Positions 7,657-15,143 of a DNA stretch of 64,000 nucleotides are shown piece after piece. The notes under the pieces were generated by a model. The model did not search any database and was not told where the DNA came from. It saw only the letters and a list, made by a program, of their open reading frames with translations. This DNA comes from JAMXLO01 sp963818775 (GTDB lineage: Bacteria; Pseudomonadota; Alphaproteobacteria; Acetobacterales; Acetobacteraceae). Location: assembly GCA_963818775.1 (NCBI GenBank), contig CAWFUF010000005.1:1-64000 (forward strand), written 5' to 3'. Position 1 is the stretch's first letter. Each line of letters begins with the position of its first letter. A program made the position numbers and the translations under genes.

Positions 7657-7739
7657 GCGCGAGTGGCGAAATGGTAACCGCAGGGGTCTCAAAAACCCCC
7701 GGAGGAAACTCCTTGCCGGTTCGAGTCCGGCCTCGCGCA
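7657..7739 (+). tRNA. tRNA-Leu (CAA)
   Basis: Acceptor GCGCGAG/CTCGCGC, anticodon stem GGGGT/ACCCC with loop CTCAAAA (anticodon CAA), a long class II variable arm and T-loop GGTTCGAGTCC. CCA is not encoded. Confidence 0.95.
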
Positions 7740-7754
7740 GTCCGGCCCGGCTGG

Positions 7755-8495
7755 TCAACGCAGGCCGCCCGCCAGCCCTTCGAGCCCGACCAAATTGTAG
7801 ACGATCACTTCACTCTGCGGGGCGAGGTCGATCAGCCGCTCGGTGCGCAGGCGCGTCAGTGTGCGGCTGACAGTCTCTATGGTCAGGCCAAGATAGTCGG
7901 CAATGTCATGTCGCGTCATGGGCAGGGTGAACCGCCGGCGCGCGTGGCCACAAGGCATGCCCTGGCGGCTCTGCATCAGCAGAAACGACGCCAGCCGCTC
8001 ACGCGCGGTCTTGCGGCCGAGCAGCAACATCTGCTCTTGCGCCGCCACCAGCTCATTGGAGGCGACCTCCAGCAGACGATTTTCCATCAGCGGGAAGTCA
8101 TCGAGCAGCGTCCGCAGCCTGGCACGCGGGAACCGGCAATAACGTACGCGCTCGATCGCCTCAGCGCTGAAGGCGTAGGTATCGGAGACCGCCAGCCCAA
8201 GAAAATGACCGGCACCGACAAACCCGGTGATCTGCCGCCGTCCATCAGGCAGCAACTTGAACAGCTTGGCGGTGCCGAGGGTAATATTGAAAAAGGCGCT
8301 CGCCGGCTCGCCCTCGTCGATGAAGCACTGTCCGGCTTGCGCCTCGGTCGCCACAGCGATCGCGGCAAGTCGCGGGAGATCAGCGTCGGGAATGGCATTG
8401 CACACGCTGAGCGAGCGCGCGTCGCAGGTCGTGCAGGGGTTGACCGCACCCTGCGGATCGAGAACCTGCGGACTTACCGGCCGCGTTGCCATCAT
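7755..8495 (-). CDS. Fnr/FnrN-type oxygen-responsive transcription factor
   Basis: 246 aa from ATG 8495, which follows a GGGAG. Crp/Fnr family: cyclic-nucleotide-binding-like beta barrel (residues 35-130) and C-terminal winged HTH (LPMTRHDIADYLGLTIETVSR). Cysteines 21, 24 and 32 (NPCTTCDARSLSVC) plus C120 match the four ligands of an oxygen-labile [4Fe-4S] cluster, so it should be active without oxygen. The recognition helix ETVSRTLTRL carries the E..SR pattern that reads TTGAT half-sites. A canonical FNR box lies in the divergent spacer. It probably controls low-oxygen respiration genes. Confidence 0.9.
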   Translation of the reverse strand: MMATRPVSPQVLDPQGAVNPCTTCDARSLSVCNAIPDADLPRLAAIAVATEAQAGQCFIDEGEPASAFFNITLGTAKLFKLLPDGRRQITGFVGAGHFLGLAVSDTYAFSAEAIERVRYCRFPRARLRTLLDDFPLMENRLLEVASNELVAAQEQMLLLGRKTARERLASFLLMQSRQGMPCGHARRRFTLPMTRHDIADYLGLTIETVSRTLTRLRTERLIDLAPQSEVIVYNLVGLEGLAGGLR

Positions 8496-8595
8496 CGACT
8501 CCCACTGGATCAACCCGGCCGCCCATTGCCCGGATAACCGGCCCTGGCGCCATTGTTGTCAACTGACGTTAAAAATTGCTCCAGCGACCCGCGCA

Positions 8596-8609
8596 TTGAT
8601 CCAGGTCAA
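8596..8609. promoter_or_regulatory. FNR/FixK box
   Basis: TTGATCCAGGTCAA, matching the TTGAT-N4-ATCAA consensus at 9 of 10 positions. It is centred 65 bases before the acyltransferase-like gene at 8667 and about 108 bases before the fnr-type gene on the other strand. Confidence 0.8.
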
Positions 8610-8666
8610 CGATTCGCTGAATGTTCTGGTGCAGGCTTGCGGTATCAGGGATACGGCAGGCGCGCC

Positions 8667-9185
8667 ATGGGAGAATTCATCATTGAGCTGCTGTCGCGGG
8701 AGCAGATCCGGGCGGTTTATCCGCTGGTACGGGAGGCGGTTCCGACACTCGATCTGCCGGCGTGGCTGAGGTTTGCGCGACAGCTCACCGGACCGCGTCG
8801 GGGCGGGCAGTGCGGGATTGTTGCGGCACGACGCGAAGGCAGGGAATTTCCGTGCGGGCTGTTCTGCTACCGTGTGGAAGACGATTTGAAGCTCGGTAAG
8901 GTGCTGATCGCGGACCATTTCGTCGCAGTCGACCTGCTCGACCCGGCTGCCGTGCTGGCCGCCCTGGTCGAGGAGCTCGACAGTCTGGCGAAGCGTCTGG
9001 GGTGTCAGGCGGTGCGCAGCCTTCTGCACGGCGGCGCACCCGATCTCGAGGACGGACTGCACGCGGCGGGGCACCGCCCCGAGGGTGCGGCACTGCTACT
9101 CAAGAAGCTGCTCGAGCCGTCGCACGGGCGGGGGGCTTCCGGATCACATGGCCGGCCGCGTCTGCCGTCGGCGGTCACCAGATGA
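8667..9185 (+). CDS. GNAT-like hypothetical protein under FNR box
   Basis: 172 aa. Layout resembles a GCN5-like acetyltransferase fold: an N-terminal helix (SREQIRAVYPLVREAVPTLDLPAWLRFARQL), strands CGIVAARR and GLFCYRVEDDLKLGKVLIADHFVAVD, a helix LVEELDSLAKRLGCQAVRSLLH, and a final strand-helix. The acetyl-CoA loop is not clear, so enzymatic activity is uncertain. The FNR box at 8596 places it in the regulon of the divergent Fnr-type protein. ATG 8667 lies after GGCAGGCGCGCC with a weak ribosome site. Confidence 0.55.
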   Translation: MGEFIIELLSREQIRAVYPLVREAVPTLDLPAWLRFARQLTGPRRGGQCGIVAARREGREFPCGLFCYRVEDDLKLGKVLIADHFVAVDLLDPAAVLAALVEELDSLAKRLGCQAVRSLLHGGAPDLEDGLHAAGHRPEGAALLLKKLLEPSHGRGASGSHGRPRLPSAVTR

Positions 9186-9240
9186 AGCCACGGGCGGCCG
9201 TTACGGCGCTGCCGCTGCCGCCGCATCGGCGCGTGTCAGA

Positions 9241-11544
9241 TCACGCGGCGAGACGCTGCCCCAGTCGATCCAACATAGCGTGGAATGATGCCGCAGTCGC
9301 TTCGTCGAGAGCGAATACCACGCGCGCGATGCCGCCATCGGCATTGCGGACCGTGAATGGCAGGGCTGAACTGAAGCCGTCCAGACGAAGCACGCCGCGA
9401 TCTCCCGCCTGCATTTGCGGTACGGCCTCGATCATTGCTCCGCCGTCTGACAGATCGGCCGCGCGCGCGGCGTGGTCGCCTCCGCCGGCAATCTCCAGAC
9501 GGCACGGCAGGTTCAACTGATAGCGGCGGGCCTGACGGCGATCTATCTCGACGGTAGATGTGCGGACGACCCGGATGACGGAATGCCGCAATTCATCCAC
9601 CGCGGTGTCGAGACTGCCGATATCGTCGTGCACGTCTGCGGCGTGACGGCCGGTCTGATCGGCTTCGCTCGATACTTCGGCAATGCGGGACGTCATCACG
9701 TTGGCGGCGCCAGCGGTTTCCGCGACGCTGCGGGCAATTTCCGCGGTTGCCGCGCCCTGCTCCTCGACCGCCGCGGCGATCGACCCGGAGATTGCATCGA
9801 TTTCGCTGATGGTGTGCTCGATGCGCCCAACGGCGGTCACGGATGCCGCCGTGGCCTCCCGCACCTCGCCGAGATGGCGTGCAATCTCCTGAGTCGAGAG
9901 CGCGGTCTGGGTTGCCAGTTGCTTCACCTCGCTCGCGACCACCGCGAAGCCTTTGCCGGCGTCGCCGGCGCGCGCTGCCTCGATCGTGGCGTTGAGCGCC
10001 AGCAGGTTGGTCTTGGCCGCGATGTCGCCGATCATGTCCGCGACGGTGCCGATGCGCCCGACCTTTTCGTTGAGCGCTTCAATGGTGGAGCGCGTCGCGC
10101 GGCCGGCCTCCACGGCTCGGTTGACCGAGGCGGCGGACTGGCCGACCTGGCCACCGATCTCTTTGATCGACGCGGCAAGCTGCTCCGCCGCACTTGCCAC
10201 GGTCCGGGCATTGGCCAGAGCCTGCATGGCGGCGGCGGCGGCGCTCTTGGCCGAATCACCGGTGCGACCGGCAGATGCATGCATCTCGTCCGCCGTCGTC
10301 GCCATCTTCGCGGTTCGCTGCCCGATCAGTTCCATCGCCGTCCCGGTGTCGGCTTCAATCCTCTCGGCCATCCTGATCAGAGACGCCTGCTTGTCCGCCG
10401 CCGCGAGCCGACGCTCGTCGTCCTGCCGCCGCGCCAGATCCGCCTCCGAGTTCATGCGCTCCCGGAACACACCGACCGCGCGAGCCATTTCGCCCAGCTC
10501 GTCGCGACGTTTGACGTATGGAACGACAACATCCAGTCGCCCGCCGGCAAGCTCTCGCATGACAGCCGTAAGGCCTCCGACCGGTCGTGCGATACTGCGT
10601 CCGATCAGCAATGCGAGAATGATGCCCACGCCGGTTGCGATGGCCGCGGTAAGCAAGCCGAAGCGGGATGCCGTCCTCACTTCGGTGAGCATCGTCGCGA
10701 TCGCCGTCTGCTGTGAGTGCATCGCGTGCGTCTGCTGCTCCGCAGTCGCGTTCAACACCAGAGCGGCCGCAGCGTCTCGCTCGAGCGATGTGGTGCGCAA
10801 TCGCTCGTCGGCCGCGACAGCCTGCCCGAGTGCCTCGGCGAGGTGGTCGACCGGCTCCGACATCGCCTTGAGGAAACGCTGAAGGCGCCGGTTTTCGCCT
10901 GCGGCGCCTGCCAGGCCTTCGATGGCCTGCCGCAAAGTCAGCAGAGCTGCATTGGCGGCGTTGGCCTCGGCCGGAGTGCGCGTGGCGAGCAGGCGCGAGC
11001 CAGCGGCGTCGGTTTCGCCAAATGTCTCTGCGAGGCGCGCGCCGGCGGTCAGTATGGCCGGACCGGTTTCACGATCGAGCAGTTGCACAGTGGCGGACAC
11101 GATTGTTCTGATCTCGGTCACCGTGCTCACCAGGTGCTCCGCCGCCACACGCTGAGCTTCCACCGCCTCGATCGTGGCATCGACCGCACCGCGGTAACGC
11201 GCGATCGGAGCTCGCATCTGCTGTTGCTGCTGTCCTGTTGTACCGGCGATGGACCGGTCCAGCTCCGCAAGGACTTCCTGTGCCGACTTCTGGTCGTCCA
11301 TGGTGCCGGTCAGCATGTATTGAACGACTTGAGCGCGCGCCTCGCCCACCTGGACGGCCACGCCGGTTGCGTGCGCGGCGCGTGCAGCGTCCTCGCTGAC
11401 CCGCGCCGCCTCTGCTCCAACCTTCTGCGTGCTGTGCAGCGACCCGGCCGCAAGCAATGCCAGCAGCAGCAGGACGATGGTGAAACCGCCGAAGATGCGG
11501 CGACGGACGGTGAGGACGAGCAGCCTGGATGTGCGTCGCGTCAT
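9241..11544 (-). CDS. Methyl-accepting chemotaxis protein with C-terminal PilZ domain
   Basis: 767 aa from ATG 11544. Order: membrane helix (residues 14-35), a periplasmic four-helix region to about 295, a second membrane helix (LLTAAIATGVGIILALLIG), HAMP, then a long coiled-coil signalling domain with the hairpin IAAKTNLLALNATIEAARAG. The last ~100 residues form a PilZ domain with RRQARRY and DLSDGG, the cyclic-di-GMP binding signatures. The receptor therefore appears able to sense c-di-GMP as well as a periplasmic ligand. No che genes are nearby. Its start is 20 bases past the 3' end of the TRAP receptor gene, and both lie on the minus strand. Confidence 0.92.
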   Translation of the reverse strand: MTRRTSRLLVLTVRRRIFGGFTIVLLLLALLAAGSLHSTQKVGAEAARVSEDAARAAHATGVAVQVGEARAQVVQYMLTGTMDDQKSAQEVLAELDRSIAGTTGQQQQQMRAPIARYRGAVDATIEAVEAQRVAAEHLVSTVTEIRTIVSATVQLLDRETGPAILTAGARLAETFGETDAAGSRLLATRTPAEANAANAALLTLRQAIEGLAGAAGENRRLQRFLKAMSEPVDHLAEALGQAVAADERLRTTSLERDAAAALVLNATAEQQTHAMHSQQTAIATMLTEVRTASRFGLLTAAIATGVGIILALLIGRSIARPVGGLTAVMRELAGGRLDVVVPYVKRRDELGEMARAVGVFRERMNSEADLARRQDDERRLAAADKQASLIRMAERIEADTGTAMELIGQRTAKMATTADEMHASAGRTGDSAKSAAAAAMQALANARTVASAAEQLAASIKEIGGQVGQSAASVNRAVEAGRATRSTIEALNEKVGRIGTVADMIGDIAAKTNLLALNATIEAARAGDAGKGFAVVASEVKQLATQTALSTQEIARHLGEVREATAASVTAVGRIEHTISEIDAISGSIAAAVEEQGAATAEIARSVAETAGAANVMTSRIAEVSSEADQTGRHAADVHDDIGSLDTAVDELRHSVIRVVRTSTVEIDRRQARRYQLNLPCRLEIAGGGDHAARAADLSDGGAMIEAVPQMQAGDRGVLRLDGFSSALPFTVRNADGGIARVVFALDEATAASFHAMLDRLGQRLAA

Positions 11545-11563
11545 TTGTGCGGACCGCCGCCGA

Positions 11564-12607
11564 CTAACCTGCCTGTCTGATCCGCTCAATGAGGTCCCGT
11601 CCGAACCGCTTCTCGAATTCCGCATTCGCCCCGGCCATGGCACCGGCGAAACTGCCGCGGTCGATGCTGGTCTGCACCGTCATGCCGGCTTGTTGCAGGG
11701 CGACGACGCCAGCGCTTTGGGCGTCCGCGGCGAACTTCCGTGAAGCCAGTCCGCCAGCTTTGGCGGCGTCGGCGATGCTCGCCTTGTCCTCAGCCAACAA
11801 TTCGTCGAACGCATCCGGCGACATGAGGAACGCAGCAGGATCGTAGGCATGGCCGCTCAGCGTCAGGAACTTCTGCACCTGGTCGAACTTCGCCGCCTGG
11901 ATCGTCGCGATCGGGTTTTCCTCGCCGTCGAACTTGCCCGCGCGCAATGCCTCAAAGAGTTGCGGGAACGGCAGGGACGCGGTGTCGACGCCGAGTGCCT
12001 GGAATCCCATCAACAGTACCTCCGATTGCGGGACCCTCATCTTTAGGCCCTTGAGATCGTCCGGCGTGACGATCGGCCGCTTGGAATTTGTGATGTGGCG
12101 AAGGCCGTTCTCGCCCCAGCCAAGGAGCACAAGGTCCTTGGCGGCGAAGCGGGCGCGAAAACTCTCACCGATCGGCCCGTCGAGAACGGCATGAGCATGC
12201 GGCGCGCTGTTGAACAGGAACGGAATGTTCAGCACGCCGAGCTCCGGCAGCACGCTTGGCATGCCCATACCTGTGACGAATGCGAGGTCTATGCTGCCAA
12301 GCTGCACGCCCTTCATCAGCTCGACGTCACCGCCGAGCGTCGAGTCCGGGAATTGCTGTAGCGTGATCCGGCCCGCGGTCCGCTTCGCGATCTCATCCGC
12401 GAACGTCGTGGCACCGGCACCCAGTTGCGACTGGACCGGCAGGATATAACCAATGCGCAGTGCCTGGCCGGTCTTGGCGAAGCCGCGACTGATCGTGGGC
12501 GCGGCCAGCCCGACCGCCAGGCTGCCGCGAATGAGGGTGCGACGTGGCCGCTCCAGAGGTTGAGGGCGCGTTTGGGCAGCGTGCGCAGCGGAGTCTGAAA
12601 ATTCCAT
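11564..12607 (-). CDS. TRAP transporter solute-binding protein (DctP family)
   Basis: 347 aa from ATG 12607. A twin-arginine-like leader (RRTLIRGSLAVGLAAPTIS) precedes a DctP fold: LRIGYILPVQSQLGAGATTFADEI, the TLGGDVELMKGVQLGSIDLAF segment, and the conserved GLKMRVPQSEVLLMGFQALGVDTASLPFPQLFEAL, whose Arg binds carboxylates in this family. Substrate is probably an organic acid. No DctQ or DctM membrane genes are adjacent, so the receptor must use permeases from elsewhere. It diverges from the dioxygenase-like gene, suggesting shared control and an aromatic or acid catabolic role. Confidence 0.88.
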   Translation of the reverse strand: MEFSDSAAHAAQTRPQPLERPRRTLIRGSLAVGLAAPTISRGFAKTGQALRIGYILPVQSQLGAGATTFADEIAKRTAGRITLQQFPDSTLGGDVELMKGVQLGSIDLAFVTGMGMPSVLPELGVLNIPFLFNSAPHAHAVLDGPIGESFRARFAAKDLVLLGWGENGLRHITNSKRPIVTPDDLKGLKMRVPQSEVLLMGFQALGVDTASLPFPQLFEALRAGKFDGEENPIATIQAAKFDQVQKFLTLSGHAYDPAAFLMSPDAFDELLAEDKASIADAAKAGGLASRKFAADAQSAGVVALQQAGMTVQTSIDRGSFAGAMAGANAEFEKRFGRDLIERIRQAG

Positions 12608-12653
12608 GAAGGGCGCTATACTGGTCGGTGAAACCAGTTCGGAGACCCTCGCC

Positions 12654-13658
12654 ATGCAAGTGCAGGCGCTTGGCTATGTCGGTATCGGCGCGTCAGATTT
12701 GAGCGAGTGGACGGAGTTCGCCACCAACTGGCTTGGCATGCAGATGGTCGAGCGCGGCAACGCCTGCCGCGCGTTCCGTATGGATGACCGCAGACAGCGC
12801 CTGGTGGTTGACCGCTCGTTGGCTGAAGGCGAGCGCTACTTTGGCTTTGAGGTATCAGACGCGCCGGCCCTCGATGCGCTGGCGACACGGCTGGAGGCGC
12901 ACGCGGTTTCGGTGCGGCGCGAGCCGGCTACGCTCGCTGATCAGCGCTGCGTTTGTGGGTTGATCAGCTTCGCCGATCCCGGCGGGAACCGGCTGGAGGC
13001 ATTTTGGGGTGCTGCGATTGCCGACGAACCATTCCGTCCCGGACGATCGATCTCCGGTTTCCGCACCGGTCCGCTGGGCATGGGTCACGCCGTGTTCCAC
13101 GTGAAGAACATTGACGACCTTCTCGGCTTTTACCGCGACGTGTTGGGTTTTGGCGTGAGCGACTATATCGTGACACCATTCCGCGCCTATTTCCTGCACG
13201 TCAACCCACGGCATCACACCGTGGCGCTGATCGAGACGGGAAGGCAGGATCTGCACCACCTTATGGTCGAGTTGTATTCGCTTGACGACGTTGGACAGGG
13301 TTACGATATCGCGCTTGGTGAGCCCGACCGGATTGCCACGACCTTGGGCCGGCATCCGAATGACTGCGTGACCTCCTATTACCTGAAGTCACCGTCCGGC
13401 TTCATGCTCGAATACGGCTGGGGCGGGAGGGACGTGACGCCGGGCAGTTGGCAGGCTACGGAAGTGACCGTGGGGCCAAGCCTTTGGGGTCACGATCGCG
13501 CTTGGCTGGGGGATGAGCAGCGCGCCCAGGCGCGGGCCATGCGTCTGAAGGCGGCGCAGGATGGTAAGCGAGAGCCGGTGAATGTGATCGACGGCAACCA
13601 CCATCGTATGAATGGCGTGTGTCCCTGGTGGGACGGTTTGAGTCGTGCTGGAACGTGA
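12654..13658 (+). CDS. Type I extradiol ring-cleavage dioxygenase (VOC fold)
   Basis: 334 aa from ATG 12654; a frame start at 12606 would overlap the divergent gene. Two-domain vicinal-oxygen-chelate protein like BphC/HsaC. Probable iron ligands are H145 (MGHAVFHV), H202 (LHHLMVEL) and E253 (FMLEYGWG), as in 2,3-dihydroxybiphenyl dioxygenases. The family opens catecholic rings next to the hydroxyls. It sits before the Mo-hydroxylase operon and across from a TRAP receptor, so a role in uptake and cleavage of an aromatic or heteroaromatic compound is plausible but not shown. Substrate unknown. Confidence 0.88.
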   Translation: MQVQALGYVGIGASDLSEWTEFATNWLGMQMVERGNACRAFRMDDRRQRLVVDRSLAEGERYFGFEVSDAPALDALATRLEAHAVSVRREPATLADQRCVCGLISFADPGGNRLEAFWGAAIADEPFRPGRSISGFRTGPLGMGHAVFHVKNIDDLLGFYRDVLGFGVSDYIVTPFRAYFLHVNPRHHTVALIETGRQDLHHLMVELYSLDDVGQGYDIALGEPDRIATTLGRHPNDCVTSYYLKSPSGFMLEYGWGGRDVTPGSWQATEVTVGPSLWGHDRAWLGDEQRAQARAMRLKAAQDGKREPVNVIDGNHHRMNGVCPWWDGLSRAGT

Positions 13659-13770
13659 GGCGTCGGCAGCCCCCCTCGACCCGCCAACCCTGATCGCCTA
13701 ACCTTGGGATCTCCAGCCTGGACCGCTTCAGGACCGGACAGCTTAACACGCGCAGATATCGGGAGCAGGA

Positions 13771-14658
13771 ATGCCTACACTCAATTACGCCGCACCATCG
13801 ACGGTCGACGAGGCCGTCAAATTATTGGCCGGCGCATCCGGCCTCGCGAAAGTGCTTGCCGGAGGCACCGATCTGCTCGTGCAGATGCGATCCGGCCGGC
13901 TGAAGCCAGAATTGATCGTCGACACCAAGCAGATTCCTGGCATCATCGGCATCCGGGAGGAAGGCGGTGGTTTCGTGGTCGGTGCCGCGACGCCTGGCGC
14001 CGACGTCGAAGCGCATGCCGGGATGAACAAGGCGTGGCCTGGGGTGGTCGAGGCCCTCGATCTGATTGGCTCGACGCAGATTCAGGGCCGCTGCTCGCTG
14101 GCGGGCAACCTGTGCAACGCCTCGCCCGCCGCTGACAGCGTGCCGGCACTGTTCGCCGCTGGCGCGATCGCCGTGGTGGTCGGCAGCAAGGGGCGCCGTG
14201 AAGTTCCGGTGGAGCAGATTCCGGCGGGACCGGGGCGAACCAATCTGGCCAAAGACGAGTTTATTCTCGAGTTCAAGTTCCCGCCACGGCCACCGCGCTC
14301 TGGTGACGCCTATCTGCGGTTCATTCCGCGCACGGAAATGGATATCGCGGTGGTAGGCGTGGGCATCAGCGTGACGTTGGACGCAAAGGGCGTGTGCACC
14401 GCAGCGCGTGTAGCCCTGGGTGCGGTGGCGCCAACGGTGCTGCTGGTGGAGGACGCGGAGGATGCGCTGATCGGGCATACGCTCGACGACGCGACATTGG
14501 CGAAACTGGATAGTGTGGCGCGCGCGGTGTGCAACCCGATCAACGACAAGCGCGGAACGATCGAATACCGCACCAAGGTCGCCGGCGTGCTGGCGCGCCG
14601 GGTGGCCGCGATCGCGTTCGACCGCGCCATGGGCAAATCGCAAGGAAAGACGCACTGA
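13771..14658 (+). CDS. Mo-hydroxylase FAD subunit (CoxM/CutM type)
   Basis: 295 aa medium subunit of the xanthine oxidase/CO dehydrogenase family; carries FAD between the Fe-S subunit and the electron acceptor. FAD motifs are LAGGTDLLVQMRSG (residues ~30-45) and TQIQGRCSLAGNLCNASPAAD (~110-130, here the TIGGN-like loop reads SLAGNLC). C-terminal CO_deh_flav_C domain follows from residue ~175. First gene of an M-S-L operon; its TGA overlaps the ATG of the next gene by one base. Start at ATG 13771 follows GGGAGCAGGA. Confidence 0.93.
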   Translation: MPTLNYAAPSTVDEAVKLLAGASGLAKVLAGGTDLLVQMRSGRLKPELIVDTKQIPGIIGIREEGGGFVVGAATPGADVEAHAGMNKAWPGVVEALDLIGSTQIQGRCSLAGNLCNASPAADSVPALFAAGAIAVVVGSKGRREVPVEQIPAGPGRTNLAKDEFILEFKFPPRPPRSGDAYLRFIPRTEMDIAVVGVGISVTLDAKGVCTAARVALGAVAPTVLLVEDAEDALIGHTLDDATLAKLDSVARAVCNPINDKRGTIEYRTKVAGVLARRVAAIAFDRAMGKSQGKTH

Positions 14659-15143
14659 TGAGCAAGCATCACGTATCAACCACGATCAATGGCGAGCCGG
14701 TCGAGTTCCTGTGCGAGACGCAGCAGACCATGCTTGACACGCTGCGCGACGTGCTGGGCCTGACCGGCAGCAAGGAAGGCTGCGCCTCGGGCGATTGCGG
14801 CGCGTGCACCATCATCTGCGACGGCAAGATCGTCTGCTCCTGTCTGATGCTGGGCGTCGAGGCAGAGGGCAAGACCATCACCACGATTGAGGGCATCGCG
14901 CAGGGCGACCATCTCCATCCGGTGCAGCAGAAATTCCTTGAGCATGCGGCGCTGCAATGCGGCTTCTGCACCCCCGGGTTCATCGTAGCCGCCAAGGCAC
15001 TGCTCGATGAGAACCCCAACCCTACGGAAACCGAGGCGCGATACTGGCTGGCCGGCAATCTTTGCCGCTGCACCGGCTACGACAAGATCATCCGCGCCGT
15101 GATGGATGCAGCCGCGGAAATGCGAGGAGAGGCAGTGCGATGA
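14658..15143 (+). CDS. Mo-hydroxylase 2Fe-2S subunit (CoxS/CutS type)
   Basis: 161 aa. Plant-ferredoxin-type cluster ligands C42, C47, C50 and C62 (GCASGDCGAC…SC) and the second, all-helical cluster C101, C104 (CGFCTPG), C136 and C138 (LCRCTGY). It passes electrons from the Mo centre to FAD. Start ATG 14658 shares a base with the stop of the FAD subunit, and its own stop overlaps the ATG of the large subunit by 4 bases. Confidence 0.95.
   Translation: MSKHHVSTTINGEPVEFLCETQQTMLDTLRDVLGLTGSKEGCASGDCGACTIICDGKIVCSCLMLGVEAEGKTITTIEGIAQGDHLHPVQQKFLEHAALQCGFCTPGFIVAAKALLDENPNPTETEARYWLAGNLCRCTGYDKIIRAVMDAAAEMRGEAVR

Noticed and set aside
9472..10716. Plus-strand open frame over the MCP gene
   Set aside because: Antisense to a receptor with all expected domains. 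The translation has no domain pattern and many Arg/Gly residues.
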